NCBI GenBank assembly: GCA_035771175.1
Contig: CM069597.1
Coordinates: 11,753,001 to 11,817,000 of the forward strand
Direction of reading: 5' to 3'
DNA length: 64,000 bases
Source of the DNA: Paratinospora sagittata
Lineage: Eukaryota; Streptophyta; Magnoliopsida; Ranunculales; Menispermaceae
This document shows, in pieces, positions 11,578-22,144 of this stretch (its first letter is position 1; the number at the start of each line of letters is the position of its first letter). The notes under the pieces were generated by a model. The model saw only the letters and a list, made by a program, of their open reading frames with translations, was not told the DNA's origin and did not search any database. The position numbers and the translations under genes were made by a program.

Positions 11578-11589
11578 GCTCTAATACCA
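11578..11589 (-). other. Primer binding site, initiator tRNA-Met type (degenerate)
   Basis: Read on the minus strand this is TGGTATTAGAGC, one base from the initiator tRNA-Met complement TGGTATCAGAGC. It lies a few bases past the end of the copia-like LTR copy 2, in the expected place and orientation. Confidence 0.65.
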
Positions 11590-11591
11590 AC

Positions 11592-13523
11592 AGATATGTC
11601 CAAGAGGGGGGTGAATTGGACACTTAGGAGATTTTAACGTTTCTTAAAATTGTGTGAAATAATGAAAGCAAATTAAACAAAGTATAGCAATCAAATACAA
11701 CAAATGTAAATGAGACATTGCAAGCAAGATTTATAGCGCCTACATCCACTACCTAACCTCCTCAGTTAGGATTTGTTCAAACTCCACTATAGACCTTCTT
11801 ACGGGTGAAGATCAAACCGGTACACTTTCTCAACTTACGGGTGTGAGAGGACCGTTTCTCAACTGGCAGGTGTGAGAGGACCGATTCTCTACTTACAGGT
11901 GAGAGAGGACCTATTCTCAACTTACGGGTGTGAGACGACTGTTTAAAGCTTTGAGCAATGCTTGTTCTAACTCAGTGACTTACCAGTTACTACAAACTGA
12001 ATACAAGATGAGATATGATTCCCTTTACTTAGAATCAAAGTGATACTTACAAATCTTTGGATTGAACCTTCTGTGATCACACATTCAGCAAAATATGTAT
12101 GATAAAGTTTATGCTAAAAATAGGTTCAAAGAGCTTTTGTCTTCTTCAGTGGGTTTTCAAAATAATGAAGATGAAGATCAATCAACCTAGAAGACTTTAA
12201 GTTTTTCTTTCAAAAGATCGTAAGATCAAGCACAAGTGAAAGAAGACTAACTTTCAAAAAGTGTTTTGGCACAAACAAAAAACTGTTAATACATTTTGAA
12301 TGAATATCAGTTTTGTATATCATTAGTGGTTTTTCTGCTCTAAGGCAACACGTATATATAGGAATAACAGAGGCGCAATGGACTTGATGATTTTTGGCGC
12401 TCTAGGTTATTTCAAATATAACGTTAACATTCTTTCTCAAAATGGATCGATTCAGCTCGATGCATATTACGGCGATAACACCTGAATCATCTGTCCTTTC
12501 ATGAAAGAGGAATGTTTTAAAGAAGTTGTAAAATGTTAAAAAAGTTCTGAAAACTTTTTGTACGATTCTAAAAAGTTCTGAAAAATATTCGTACGTTTCC
12601 GAAAAAGTTAACAGAAATAGCAATAATGTCAGAACAACAAAAATATCTTTTATTTCATAGAATATTAGCGTCCTACTGAACAATGAAGTGAGGGCGCTAT
12701 TGACTAGTAAGCGTCCTGACTTACTTTGACAATTAAACGACTTAAATCATGACGGTGCTACTTTGACAGTTAGCGTCCTGCTTTGTTTTAAAACGTTAAA
12801 CACACGAGGGCACTACTCAAGGATAAGCGTCTTGATATTAAAAACACTTTTAAAATAATGTTAAGTGCGCTAACGGATGGTAAACATCCTGAAAGTTAGT
12901 TAAGTTGATTCTAAAGATGAGGGCGCTCCTACACAAGTAGAGTCCTGATAACTTATTCAACTTATAACTTATCAATGTCCTTAAAGATAGAAATCACTTA
13001 AAACGCAAAAAGAACTTCTAACGAGTTGAAACTAAGTCAGCGTCCTGACATTCTCAAAGGTTGATAAAAGAAAGGTCACTACTAACAAGTAAGCGTCTTT
13101 ATTAATCAGTTCAATTTAACCTTGAGCTTCCTAATAGTTTATCAGCATCCTGACTCATCAAGTCTAAGAGGGCGCTGCTAAAACATTAGTGTCTTGAAAG
13201 ACTTTTATAAAAGCTATTTTCTGATTTCTCGATTAAAGCTTGATAAAACATAATGTAACCGGATTAAATCGAATATGCAACCGATCGATTAAAACATGCA
13301 GGCATGCATATTGCTGAATCACATGACATAGAAGGTCTTACAATCTATCATAATCTAATCATACAACTAAACATCTTCAAATGATCATGGTCTTTAAGAA
13401 GATCTTTTAATACGTTCGCCATTCATCATTGAATCTTTGAAACCTTCAAGTAAGATTAGATATGCCATATGTGCAGTAATATCATAAACAGAATGTGGTT
13501 TGTAATCATCAAAAAATCTTTCA
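11592..13523 (-). repeat. Copia-type (SIRE/Maximus-like) LTR, copy 2
   Basis: Its left end (ATATGTCCAAGAGGGGGGTG on the plus strand) matches copy 1. It shares the 'ctcaacttacgggtgtgag' repeats (11830-11935) and a single unit related to the 413-bp repeat (about 12660-13030). A degenerate tRNA-Met primer site beside the left end marks it as a 5' LTR on the minus strand whose internal region is almost entirely lost. The right end abuts the E1 LTR at 13524. Predicted ORFs here are not supported. Confidence 0.7.
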
Positions 13524-14738
13524 TGTTAGGGACATATTCTCGTAAGGGACGTGAGGATAATTGGTTCAACACCGCCCAAAATTCCACTATAATTAACAAG
13601 GTTTAGAAAATGTGGGCCCAAAAATCTCCACCCAGTCCACCCTAAACTCCTATTTAAAATTGGATAACAACAGGGTGAGCTATTGTCCAGTGGGTAAAAT
13701 AGTTTGTGAATATCACAATTAATAAAGAAGACTTCATAATCGAATATCACATATACACAATAAGCATCATAAACAACACAACATGTATGTATGCTTGACA
13801 CCGTCTCGTAACGGTTCCGTGATCGTACGTCACCTTGAGTTCACATATAAATGTCCATCTCCAGGTAAACTCGGGTTCTCATTGTATGTCCCTCCCCAAA
13901 AACGTCGCCCTGGATTCACGTACAGATGTCCATCCCCAGGTAATCCCGGGTTCTCATTGTACGCCCTTCTCCAGGGAAATATCAAGAATAATGAGCATTG
14001 CTTCTAACTATTTTGTGGATCATGAACCACTTACGTACCTAGGTGGTGCTTATGTATGATGCCAATGCATGAGCAGGTCCGGTCTTTACTAATATTAGAC
14101 AGGATTTGGTAGCGTCTGGTGATTATTATCAGGTCAGTATTACCACGTGTAAGGTTAGGATGTCCAGTATCACTTATAGAAGCTGATAGCTTTAAAAAAA
14201 GACCAACCAGATCAGTCTCCAGTTGAGAGGTGGGACACCAGGTCTACTTAAATACTAATCGTCTAGAGCAGCACGCTGCCTCCCGTTCATTATTTAAGGT
14301 TACTGAGGACAAGACTAAGTTTGGTTGAATCAGATTGACTACTAATCAGGCATGGTGACAGTGTAATACATGAACTCCAATTATACAGGCATAAGTATGA
14401 CAGGTATGAATATTATATACAATAATGCAGTGTAAATTAATAGTAGACATAATGATAAATGAATGTAAACTTTAATAAAAGTCGTAAGACATGCAAACCT
14501 ATGTTTCGTTCCCCACCTTTAGATAAAATCTCCTTCTGGAACTGGCGCTTCCGCCCAAGCAGAACCACGTTGCATCGTGAAGAGAGTCTCAAAAAGAAAA
14601 GAGAGAAATCACAAAAGAGAGAAAGAGAGAAAATTTGGTGTGAGAAATGAGGATGGGGGTTCAAGAAACACCCGAACGTTCGGGCGTCAACCCAAACTTC
14701 AAATATATATATTTTTGGTCTAAACCAGGGGTATTACA
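13524..14738 (-). repeat. 3' LTR of chromovirus element E1 (LTR A)
   Basis: Nearly its whole length aligns by eye with LTR B (22145-23390): 'gggcccaaaaa(t/c)ctccacc', 'aatatcaagaata', 'gagcagcacgctgcc' and others. It ends ...GTATTACA at 14738, next to the polypurine tract. The outer end (TGTTAGGG at 13524) is diverged from the TGTCACACC of the other copies. It lacks the TATA box seen in LTRs B, C and D, although the palindrome that precedes the TATA box is kept (14671-14684). Confidence 0.85.
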
Positions 14739-15249
14739 CTCTACCCTCCTTAAAGGAATTTTGCCCCCAAAATTCGTCCATACAGTGATGATTGCTATCT
14801 GCGTGGGATTCACCGCTGTCGTCATCATTTGCAAGATCAGGGTAGTGCCTGTAAAGCCCTTGAATAGCACTGTGGCTAATGGAATCCTCAATATCATCAA
14901 ACAACGGAGAGTAAATGGAGACGGATTTGTCCTCAGAAGGTTCCGACATTTGCCTCACAAATGGTGGCGTAGGGTTCTGCAAGTTACAGTGTTTCAAGGG
15001 AGGTAGGTTGAGCGACGGAATGCTTTTTCTTGCAGTTGCTCGAATTTGGCCACCTAGCAATTTTGGAAGGAGATCCTGCCAGGATGAGGGCACAGGGTTG
15101 TTTTCGGAAATATTGTTATGATAACGCCATACGCGCTCTGACAATAAGGATCGTTGCCGCTGAGACGAGGGAGTTGGCGATGTAAAAAAGTTGTGGTTTG
15201 CTTCAGAGTCTGAATGAGCCTCCACTAAGTTGTTTTCAGACATCTGCAT
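14734..15249 (-). CDS. ORF3 of E1: conserved unknown protein between pol and 3' LTR
   Basis: An uninterrupted ORF of 171 codons on the minus strand, about 120 bases past the chromodomain end of pol. I do not recognise its product. The protein is hydrophilic and rich in Ser, Pro and Asn, with no signal peptide or membrane segment, so it does not look like an envelope protein. A homologue is at the same place in E2 (35686-36228). Blocks shared by both are RQRSLL/SPE, PSSWQDL, IRATARKSIPSLNLPPLK, VRQMS, SIYSPLFDD and HYPD. The C-terminus (NSFKEGRV) is encoded by the polypurine tract and the stop uses the first bases of the LTR. It is intact here although gag and pol of E1 are full of stops. The start MQMSENN is supported by MQMSKNN in E2. 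Confidence 0.6.
   Translation of the reverse strand: MQMSENNLVEAHSDSEANHNFFTSPTPSSQRQRSLLSERVWRYHNNISENNPVPSSWQDLLPKLLGGQIRATARKSIPSLNLPPLKHCNLQNPTPPFVRQMSEPSEDKSVSIYSPLFDDIEDSISHSAIQGLYRHYPDLANDDDSGESHADSNHHCMDEFWGQNSFKEGRV
14739..14757 (-). other. Polypurine tract of E1
   Basis: On the minus strand a purine-rich run (CTTTAAGGAGGGTAGAG) directly precedes the 3' LTR, the normal site for starting plus-strand DNA synthesis. The end of ORF3 is encoded through it. Confidence 0.8.
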
Positions 15250-15359
15250 GGTTAATTAAATAAAATAATATATTAAGATTTTGTAAAGTAAGTTCCATCA
15301 TTTTATTGATATGTGAAATAGTACAATGCATCACATTATCAATTATTACAAGAAAACAA

Positions 15360-16383
15360 TTCAGGGTATTTATGTTTAATTGTTTATTCTAGTTCCCATG
15401 TTGCTTTTTCTACTCCGTTGTGATCCCAGAGCACCTTCACAAGTGGTATGCTACGTCGTCTTAGTTCTTAAGGTATCGCTTTCTCCTGATACTTATTTCC
15501 TTTTTTAACCCGAACCTTGACTAGAGGGATGATATGCGAAGGATCAGGACGATACTTTCGAAGCATGGATACGTGAAAAACATCATGAACCTTAGACATG
15601 AAAGATGGAAAGGATAGATGATAGGCTAGTTTGTTAATACGTTCAATGATTTAAAATGGACTGATATACTGTGGGGAGAGCTTTTCTTTGATCCCAAAGC
15701 ATTTGATACATCTTGTAAGTTGAGCATTTTAAAAAAATCAAGTCCCCCTTGTCAAATTGTAGAAGTTGTCTCTGCTTGTCGGCATAACTCTTCTGTCGAC
15801 TTGGTGTTACACAAAGTCTCTCCTTTTCTAGTGTGATCTTCTCAGAAATCTCTTGAACTAGTTCAGGACCCAACTGCAGACTTTGTAAGTCTGTCAATGA
15901 TAACCCAGATTGTATCTTGCCCTTTATTATTTCGAGGCAAGGTCGTAACAAAATTCATTGCAATGTTCTCCCACTTCCATTCACCAATAGGTAAAGGCTG
16001 GAGAAGTGCAGAAGGAAGTCTGCGTTCTTCCTTTACTTGTTGGCACACGAGACATCGAACAACGAAGTTTGCAATAGCTTCTTCATTCTAGAAAACCAGA
16101 ATTGCCGCTTGACATCCTTGCACATCTTGTTTCCCCTAGGATGCATAGCAAACCTCGAACAATGCATTTCAATGAGCACTTTTTTCCAAACTTGAGGATC
16201 GTTCGGTAGATAGAGACGTTTTTTTTAGAAAACAACCCCGTCATTGAAGACCGACGGGTGAGGAAGGTCCTATCCGCTGAGTAGAAGTTTTTGTTTCTCC
16301 ATTATCATAGGGTCGTTGGCTTGAGCTGCTGAAATCTTTCGAATAAGCTCAGAGTTGGCTGATAATTGAGAAAGTCGTGATCC
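15360..16383 (-). pseudogene. pol: Integrase and chromodomain of E1, core deleted
   Basis: Integrase inserts element DNA into the genome; the chromodomain guides it to chromatin. On the minus strand the zinc-binding part is seen near 16170-16030 (MHCSRF, MHPRGNK, then CLVCQQVK), followed by WKWENIAMNF and DRLTKSA of the catalytic core at about 15900. Then about 415 bases present in E2 are missing at 15874/15875; the reading jumps to GPELVQEISEKI, so the second Asp and the Glu of the catalytic triad are gone. The end (about 15450-15375) reads PLVKVLWDHNGVEKATWELE, the C-terminal part of a chromodomain, which places the family among chromoviruses. Several further stops. Non-functional. Confidence 0.85.
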
Positions 16384-17800
16384 TCATCCCTCCTTGATGA
16401 GCTGTAGGTTAAAATTCTCCATTTCTGTTGCCAACTTCCCCATCTTGAAGTTAAGTGTGCAAGTAACAACATAAGATTTTCTACTTAGGGCATCAGCTAC
16501 AACATTGGCCTTACCCAGATGGTATTGGACTTGAAAGTCATAATCTTTCAAGAATTCCAACCATCGTCTTTGGTGGAGGTTTAGGTATCTCTGAGTGCAG
16601 ATGTACTTGAGACTCTTGTGATCCGAGAAGACCTCAAACCATTCATCGTATAGGTAGTGACGCCATAACTTCAGTGAGAATACAACAACAGCAAGTTCCA
16701 AGTCATGCGTTGGGTAATTACCCTCATGAATCTTTAGTTGCCTCGAAGCATATGCAACAACTTGGCCATCTTGCATTAGTACTGCACCGAAGCCTTGGAG
16801 AGAGGCGTCAGTGTATAGTGAAAACCCAATTCCATTTCTTGGAATGATTAGTATTGGTGCCGTCGTGAGGCACTTCTTCAATTCCTGAAATGACGATTCA
16901 CAGGTAGGATTCCAGATGAATCGCACATATTTCCGAGTGAGCTTGATCATAGGTTCAACAATCTTTGAGAACTCATTAATGAAACGTCTGTAATAGCCAG
17001 CCAAACCAAGAAAACTCTAAATTTGAGTAACAGTGGTAGGCTGCTTCCAGTTTAAAATCGCTTCTACCTTTGAAGGATCCACTTCAATGCCATTGCCTGA
17101 AACCACATGACCTAGGAATTGAACTTTTTTCACCCAAAATTCGCACTTACTCAACTTTGCATATAACTGGTGGCTTATCAAGGACTGGAAGACAATCCTC
17201 AGATGTATCTTATGGTCTTCCTTGGTTGAGGAATATATCAAGATATCATCCACAAAGACCACCATGAATCGGTCTAAGTATAACCTGAAGATGCGGTTCA
17301 TCAAATCCATGAACGCTGCAGGTGCATTTGTTAGACCGAATGACATAACCAAGAACTTGTAATGACCGTACGGAGTTCTGAAAGTCGTTTTATTAACGTC
17401 CAACTATCTGATCCGGAGTGGATGATAAATGCATTGTAAATTAATCTTAGAGAAGTATTTGGCATCTCTAAGTTGGTCGAACAAGTCATGGATCATGGGT
17501 AATGGGTATCTGTTCTTGATGGTGACGTTATTCAACTTGTGATAGTTTATGCAAAGCCGTAACGAACCATCCTTTTTGCGAACAAATAGAACTAGAGCAC
17601 CCCAGGGTAATGAACTTTTTCTGATAAAGCCATTACTCTCCAATTCCTTCAGTTGTTTGTCCAACTCAACCAACTCGACATTGGACATTTTGTATGGAGG
17701 AATTGAGATGGGTCTCGTCCCTGGTATGAGTTTGATTTCGAAATCGAATTCCCGAATTGGAGGTAGATCAGGAAGGTCATTCAGAAAAACCGTTGGGAAT
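16384..17800 (-). pseudogene. pol: Reverse transcriptase and RNase H of E1
   Basis: Minus strand. The reverse transcriptase begins near 17690 ([19 protein letters not shown]), with SPWGA-like [25 protein letters not shown], the catalytic box [10 protein letters not shown] (FVDD at 17245-17256) and FLGHVVS. RNase H follows with [15 protein letters not shown] (about 16825), [20 protein letters not shown] and FSDHKSLKY. The order and spacing are normal Ty3/gypsy. Breaks: a stop and short frame disturbance at about 17404 and a stop at 17017 between the two segments. Most of both domains is still open, so E1 is decayed but not ancient. Confidence 0.93.
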
Positions 17801-17877
17801 TCAAAAATAACTGGGATATCGTGTACTTCGAGAGAGTATAATGATGATACATCATTGTAATATCCAAGGGATAAGGC

Positions 17878-18270
17878 TCAGAGCTGTGCCTTAAGAAGTG
17901 CAACAACTGAGTTGTGTATCCATTTCCTTGTTCCTTGAATCTTAACAAACTCCCCAGTAGGTAAGGTTAACTGAACTTGCTTCTTCAAACAATTGATCTT
18001 AGCATTCTGTGGTGCGAGCCAGTCCATGCGGAGGATGATGTCGAAGTCTTCAATGTCCATCACAAAAAGGTTTGCATAAATTATTTGTTCTGACATTCGA
18101 AGTTCACATCGAGAACACTTCAATTTCACGTCAGTACCAGATCGTAATGGTGATGAGACAGATTGTGATGTCTGTGGGTTAAGGATGCAACCCTAAATGC
18201 CTTACCAATGTAGAAGATATAAAGGAGTGCGTAGCACCCGAATCAAACAAGACATGCACCATTGTACTGA
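17878..18270 (-). pseudogene. pol: Aspartic protease of E1
   Basis: Retroviral-type protease that cuts the Gag-Pol polyprotein. Minus strand. The active-site motif is intact as DSGATHSFIS (Asp-Ser-Gly codons at 18236-18244), and the downstream hydrophobic block reads IEDFDIILRMDWLA, the usual ILGMDWL with Gly replaced by Arg. A frame change near 18130 separates the two. It joins the reverse transcriptase through the [14 protein letters not shown] linker. The E2 copy of the active site is mutated (see 39290-39660). Confidence 0.85.
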
Positions 18271-19575
18271 ACAAGAAAAATGTACCTTCGACTACATTGT
18301 TATCTGGGAGGGGTTGCTGAGCCAGAGCGAACGCTCTGCCCTGTTGTCGTTGCCCCTGGTTCTACTGGTTATGCCTGGGCTGGGCCTTAGCAGTAGGTGG
18401 GGCTTGTTGGACTGGAACAACGGGAACAAGCTGTCGCGGTTGTTGAGGGTGGGAACAGACATTTCTTACATGGCCCTGTTGGCCGTAATTGAAACAAGTC
18501 AGCCACTGCTGCTGAGGCGCCTGTTGGTTGTTCTATTGGCCATGCTAATTGTGGTGCTGACCACCACCCCTGCCATTTCGGCCTCCTCGGCCATTATTGT
18601 GAAAACCCTGATGGCCAGGGTTAGACGCTTCAGCCGCAGGTGTCATGGCCTCATGTTTTTGAACCGGGACAATGAGGGTTGGGTTTTGATTAAAGTAAGG
18701 CTTCTTCTTGTTGCCCTACTGAGTGCCCTATTGAGAAAACTTTGTAGGCCATTTTTCCCTATTTTTCCTTTATTCCTGCTCAGTTTTCTCTTGCTCAAAG
18801 TTCAACCCTTGTTAGCAAGCTCCCTATAATTCTTGAGATCCAAGATCGAGAGGGCTTGACGAATGTCTGGACGAAGGCCATTACAGAATTTCTCAGCCTT
18901 ATCTTTCTCAGTTGCGATAGTGGAGAGAGAAAAGATCGATAATTCCTTGAACTTGACAGCGTACTCGCGTACTGTTATGCTGCCTTGATAGAGTTTGGAA
19001 AACTCCCAGCTCTTCTACCTCTTCGCTGCGCCAAGAAAGTATTCATCGATGAACCGTGACTCGAACCCTAGCCAAGTCATGTCCATTACGTTGACCCTTG
19101 GGTCTTCCTTCACTGTTATCCACCAGGTATTAGCTCCACCAACCAGTTGGTAAGATGCTAGTGGAATCTTTCGAGCCTTCTTTGACTCATCAAGCCATTT
19201 TTGCGCTTCATCTGCATCAATGGTGCCAAGAAAGGTAAGGGGTTGTAGCCTCTTATACTTCGTAATCTGGTCGGTTTGAGTCTCCGACCCAGATTTAACA
19301 GGTGACTGTACAGTGACCACCTGATTGGCCGCAGTCTCACGGACGACCATCTAGACTGTCACCTTCATCGCCTCGATGAATCTGGCGAAGAAGTGTTCCA
19401 TGCCCAGAGGCATGACAAAGAGTATGGGTTGTGGCACTCCCTGCCCAGAAGTAGTGGCAATGTCATTTGTGGACTGCTCTGTCCTCAGAGGCGGCGGTTC
19501 CTTATTTTGTATCTCAAGAGGTGCCTCCTCTACTAGACGGACTATGCGTGGCCTTCCTCTTTTTCTAGTTTGCAT
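18271..19575 (-). pseudogene. gag: gag of E1 with zinc knuckle
   Basis: Gag forms the particle and binds RNA. The minus-strand start MQTRKRGRPR at 19575 matches MQTRK in E3 and MPTRKKGRPR in E2; the RKRGRP patch resembles a nuclear targeting or DNA-binding motif. Then come TKYKRLQPLTF, IPLASYQLVGGANTWW, a FESRFIDEYF segment, TVREYAVKFKELSIFSLST and the basic region. The zinc knuckle near 18455-18500 reads C-F-N-Y-GQQGH-VRNV-C: its second Cys has become Tyr. Stops occur at about 19351 and 19014. Seven bases before the start lies a splice-acceptor-like site, conserved in the three related elements. Confidence 0.88.
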
Positions 19576-19582
19576 TTTCTCA

Positions 19583-19602
19583 CTGGCAAGAAGAAAATAA
19601 AA
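19583..19602 (-). promoter_or_regulatory. Candidate splice acceptor just upstream of E1 gag
   Basis: Minus-strand reading is a pyrimidine-rich run ending TTCTTCTTGCCAG, with CAG at 19585-19583, followed by TGAGAAA and the gag ATG. The same arrangement occurs in E2 (CAG at 41004-41002) and E3 (CAG at 32493-32495). Conservation in three copies supports a role in splicing away the upstream ORF1; the use of this site is inferred, not shown. Confidence 0.45.
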
Positions 19603-20347
19603 CATAGCTTTAGGAACCATAGCCAAGTATAGTGTTATGATATTCTCAGCAATAAGTTTGAGTGTTCTGCAATATAAAACCACCTATTTTTTTTAGGTAT
19701 GGTGTAAGGTTTTTGTTGAGGAATCAAATAATCTTATGTGCCTCGTATGTTTGACCATGGTATAAAAAAAGGTTACAGTGTTCATATAATAGGTGAAATT
19801 TTTAATATATTTTAAATGTTTTTGTTTCGGTTTTGTGAACATAAATATGTTTTATGAAATTCCATACGAGTCATAGAGATTCTACGATTAACCTCGGTAA
19901 ATATCCTAATCTAACGTTTTATCGCATTCTTATGTGTTCAAACTCTTTCGCTCAGTCTTTCCGACTATTATCCAAGTTCGTGTGTCCTATACCACATGAA
20001 TTTGATAATAAAGGGTTCAACCAAGTTAAGTGTATGAACACGGTTTTTATAAAACATTGGCTAGAGAGGAGTTCACTAATAGTATCGTCCAAGTTTACTG
20101 GTCCCATACCGTGTAAACTTAGTGATAATTTTAGTAATTCAACTTTCCCTAGATGTTTTTCTACACAAGGTCATGAGTTTTCTTACTTTCACATTTTATT
20201 TAGTATCTTTCAATTTTGTTATGTCTCATACCACTCCAAAGTTAGTGATACAAAAGAAAAAATGGTTGCAAGTCGGCCCACCAAACATAGTCTCAAACAA
20301 ACATTCCATTCATAAAAAGAAAATATATACAATGTTAGTAATCTTTC
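19603..20347 (-). other. Conserved noncoding spacer between ORF1 and gag (E1)
   Basis: About 740 bases with no supported ORF but clear similarity to E2 (41005-41765) and weaker similarity to E3 (31859-32492). It carries three copies of a motif about 115 bases apart: near 19986, 20098 and 20218 on the plus strand, each of the form gtccyatacc followed by about five bases and aawttwgtgata. Predicted ORFs are not kept between copies. Confidence 0.6.
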
Positions 20348-21960
20348 CTAATTTCCTTGCCTACTACTTCGCCTAGACCTGTTGCTAGTTACAGAACGAC
20401 TACCAGAAGAATGTTAACAAGTTGCCCCCTGTTCTTTTATGTTTTGCACACACGTCATCAAAACATTATGGCCCTCCTGCATCTGAGCAAGATTAAATAC
20501 TATCACATTTAACTGGTCAAATGGGTTAGTCGGTTGTCCCATAAATGGTTGGTTGGCCTGTTGTCCCATTGATGGATGGTAGGTTGACTGTCTCATAGGT
20601 GGGGGGTAAGCTGTAGGCATTGGTGGAAAGTATTGGCCATATGGATGACTCATAGGTGGAGGGTAGTTGGTTTGATTGTGCAGGGATTCCCGAACCGGGA
20701 CCTCTTAGACGTTTGGATATTCCTGAGTAAAAAAGTTTTGAAATAGTGGACTCGTCGAAATATCCTGTCTTTCGAAATTTGGTGTCGTCCAATTCTATTG
20801 TGGTTGGTTCACAAGAATTTGTGGAACTGGCTGATAGGGTACCTCAGGAGTTGAAAACCTTTGGTACTTCGTATTACCATGAGTTGGGAAGTTCTAGGAA
20901 GGTGGATTTGTTGGAACTCCCCGTCCATCCTGATTTGTTTGTGGTGACCAAGGTTGCCAAAGAAATCTTCCTCAAAGAATAGATGATCCGGTTGACCATT
21001 ATTCGGGGATGGGTTTGTTGTAGTATTCTGATTTGGTTCATTAATTGATGCTTCCCTAATAGGAATCTTGCACTTACTTTTTCGTCGATAACCTCCTTTG
21101 TTATGGCTAGTCCTTCCATTATATTCCCCTAAAGTCTCGCCAAATATTTCTTCGTCAGTCACTCCTCCCTTTGAGACGAAAGTCTTGGAGATGGAGGATA
21201 TTATAATAGCTTTAGTGATCTGTATCGAAGATTTATCAAAGGTATTGATGTTTGCCTCCCATAGCATCTTCACTATCAAGACTCCGTAACTGAAGAACTC
21301 CTTCTTTGTAGGGTTTTGAATCACCTGTAACATTTGCTAGATGATACTGTGAGGTAGGGAAACATAAACTCCCTTCTCTAAGCAGTATAACACAAGAAGT
21401 TGAGCTCTTGTCATAAATCCTCTAGTCACCATTTCTGGCAAGATGTTGCCGACTACAATCTTCCCAAGGCCGGCAAAGGGTGGTTTAAGGAGATTATTTG
21501 AGAGGTGGGCGTACGTTATTTGGGTGTACGCCTTTTTGATAAGGAAATTGAACAACTATATTTTGGAGTCTGCGACCTCTGCAACTATCTGGGGTTCGTG
21601 TGGATCAATGATTTTTTCTCCTATTAGGATTTCCATAAGTTGTGAAATAGTTTCGACGCTGATGGAAATCTTTGCTCCCTTGATCATTGTCTTCAAGGCA
21701 GGGCTGATCCCATCTTCTTCAAGTCCCGCGCTATTCATGGATTCGTAAAATGACTTCACCAAGTTGAAGGAGACGTAACCCTCAACTTTTGTTATATTTA
21801 ACCACTCCAGCTTTGAGAGTTTATCGTGAAGGATAGGACGGAGGTGGAAATCTCTCATGTCGATACGCCTCATAGTTATAACCTCCCATTTGGAAAGCTT
21901 CGTAAGTCTTGTGGGAATCGGTTCCCGACTACTGGAAGTCGTTCCTTTACTTAAGGCCAT
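20348..21960 (-). pseudogene. ORF1 of E1: extra upstream protein of the chromovirus
   Basis: Minus-strand coding sequence of about 500 codons between the primer site and gag, where typical chromoviruses have only a leader. It begins MALSKGTTSSSREPIP at 21960. The N-terminal half is helical with LTKLSKWEVI, NLVKSFYESMN, SISVETISQLMEI, then LPHNLLK-like, LGKIVVGNILPE, RAQLLVLYCLEKG. This layout resembles plant 'putative plant transposon protein' domains (Transposase_32 or PMD-like); that is inference. Next comes a low-complexity part with repeated P-P-M-x-QP and MGQP, and the C-terminus is an Arg/Ser-rich tail (RSRRSSRQGN) ending at 20348. There are breaks: a stop at 21555, a stop near 21334, frame changes near 20810 and 20660. 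Homologues: 41766-43345 and 30368-31858. Confidence 0.75.
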
Positions 21961-22127
21961 TATCTTGCTGAAAGGAAGATAAAACTTGTGAAATACACAA
22001 AATGTAATCCTAGCATTTTTAAGATTTATGCCTTGTCCGTTGGACTTTCTATTTTCCTCTTGATATTTAGGCCATCATTGAATCCAAATTTTTCATTAGC
22101 AACAAGTTATATATATATGGACCTTTC

Positions 22128-22139
22128 TCTCTGATACTA
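22128..22139 (-). other. Primer binding site, initiator tRNA-Met type (decayed)
   Basis: On the minus strand TAGTATCAGAGA stands five bases past the end of LTR B. It is TGGTATCAGAGC with two changes; the matching site of E2 at 43586 is perfect. Confidence 0.75.
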
Positions 22140-22144
22140 TTAAA

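Noticed and set aside
18197..18829. ORF of 210 codons on the plus strand
   Set aside because: It is antisense to the E1 gag and protease region; openness and Leu-richness mirror the Gln/Asn-rich sense strand.
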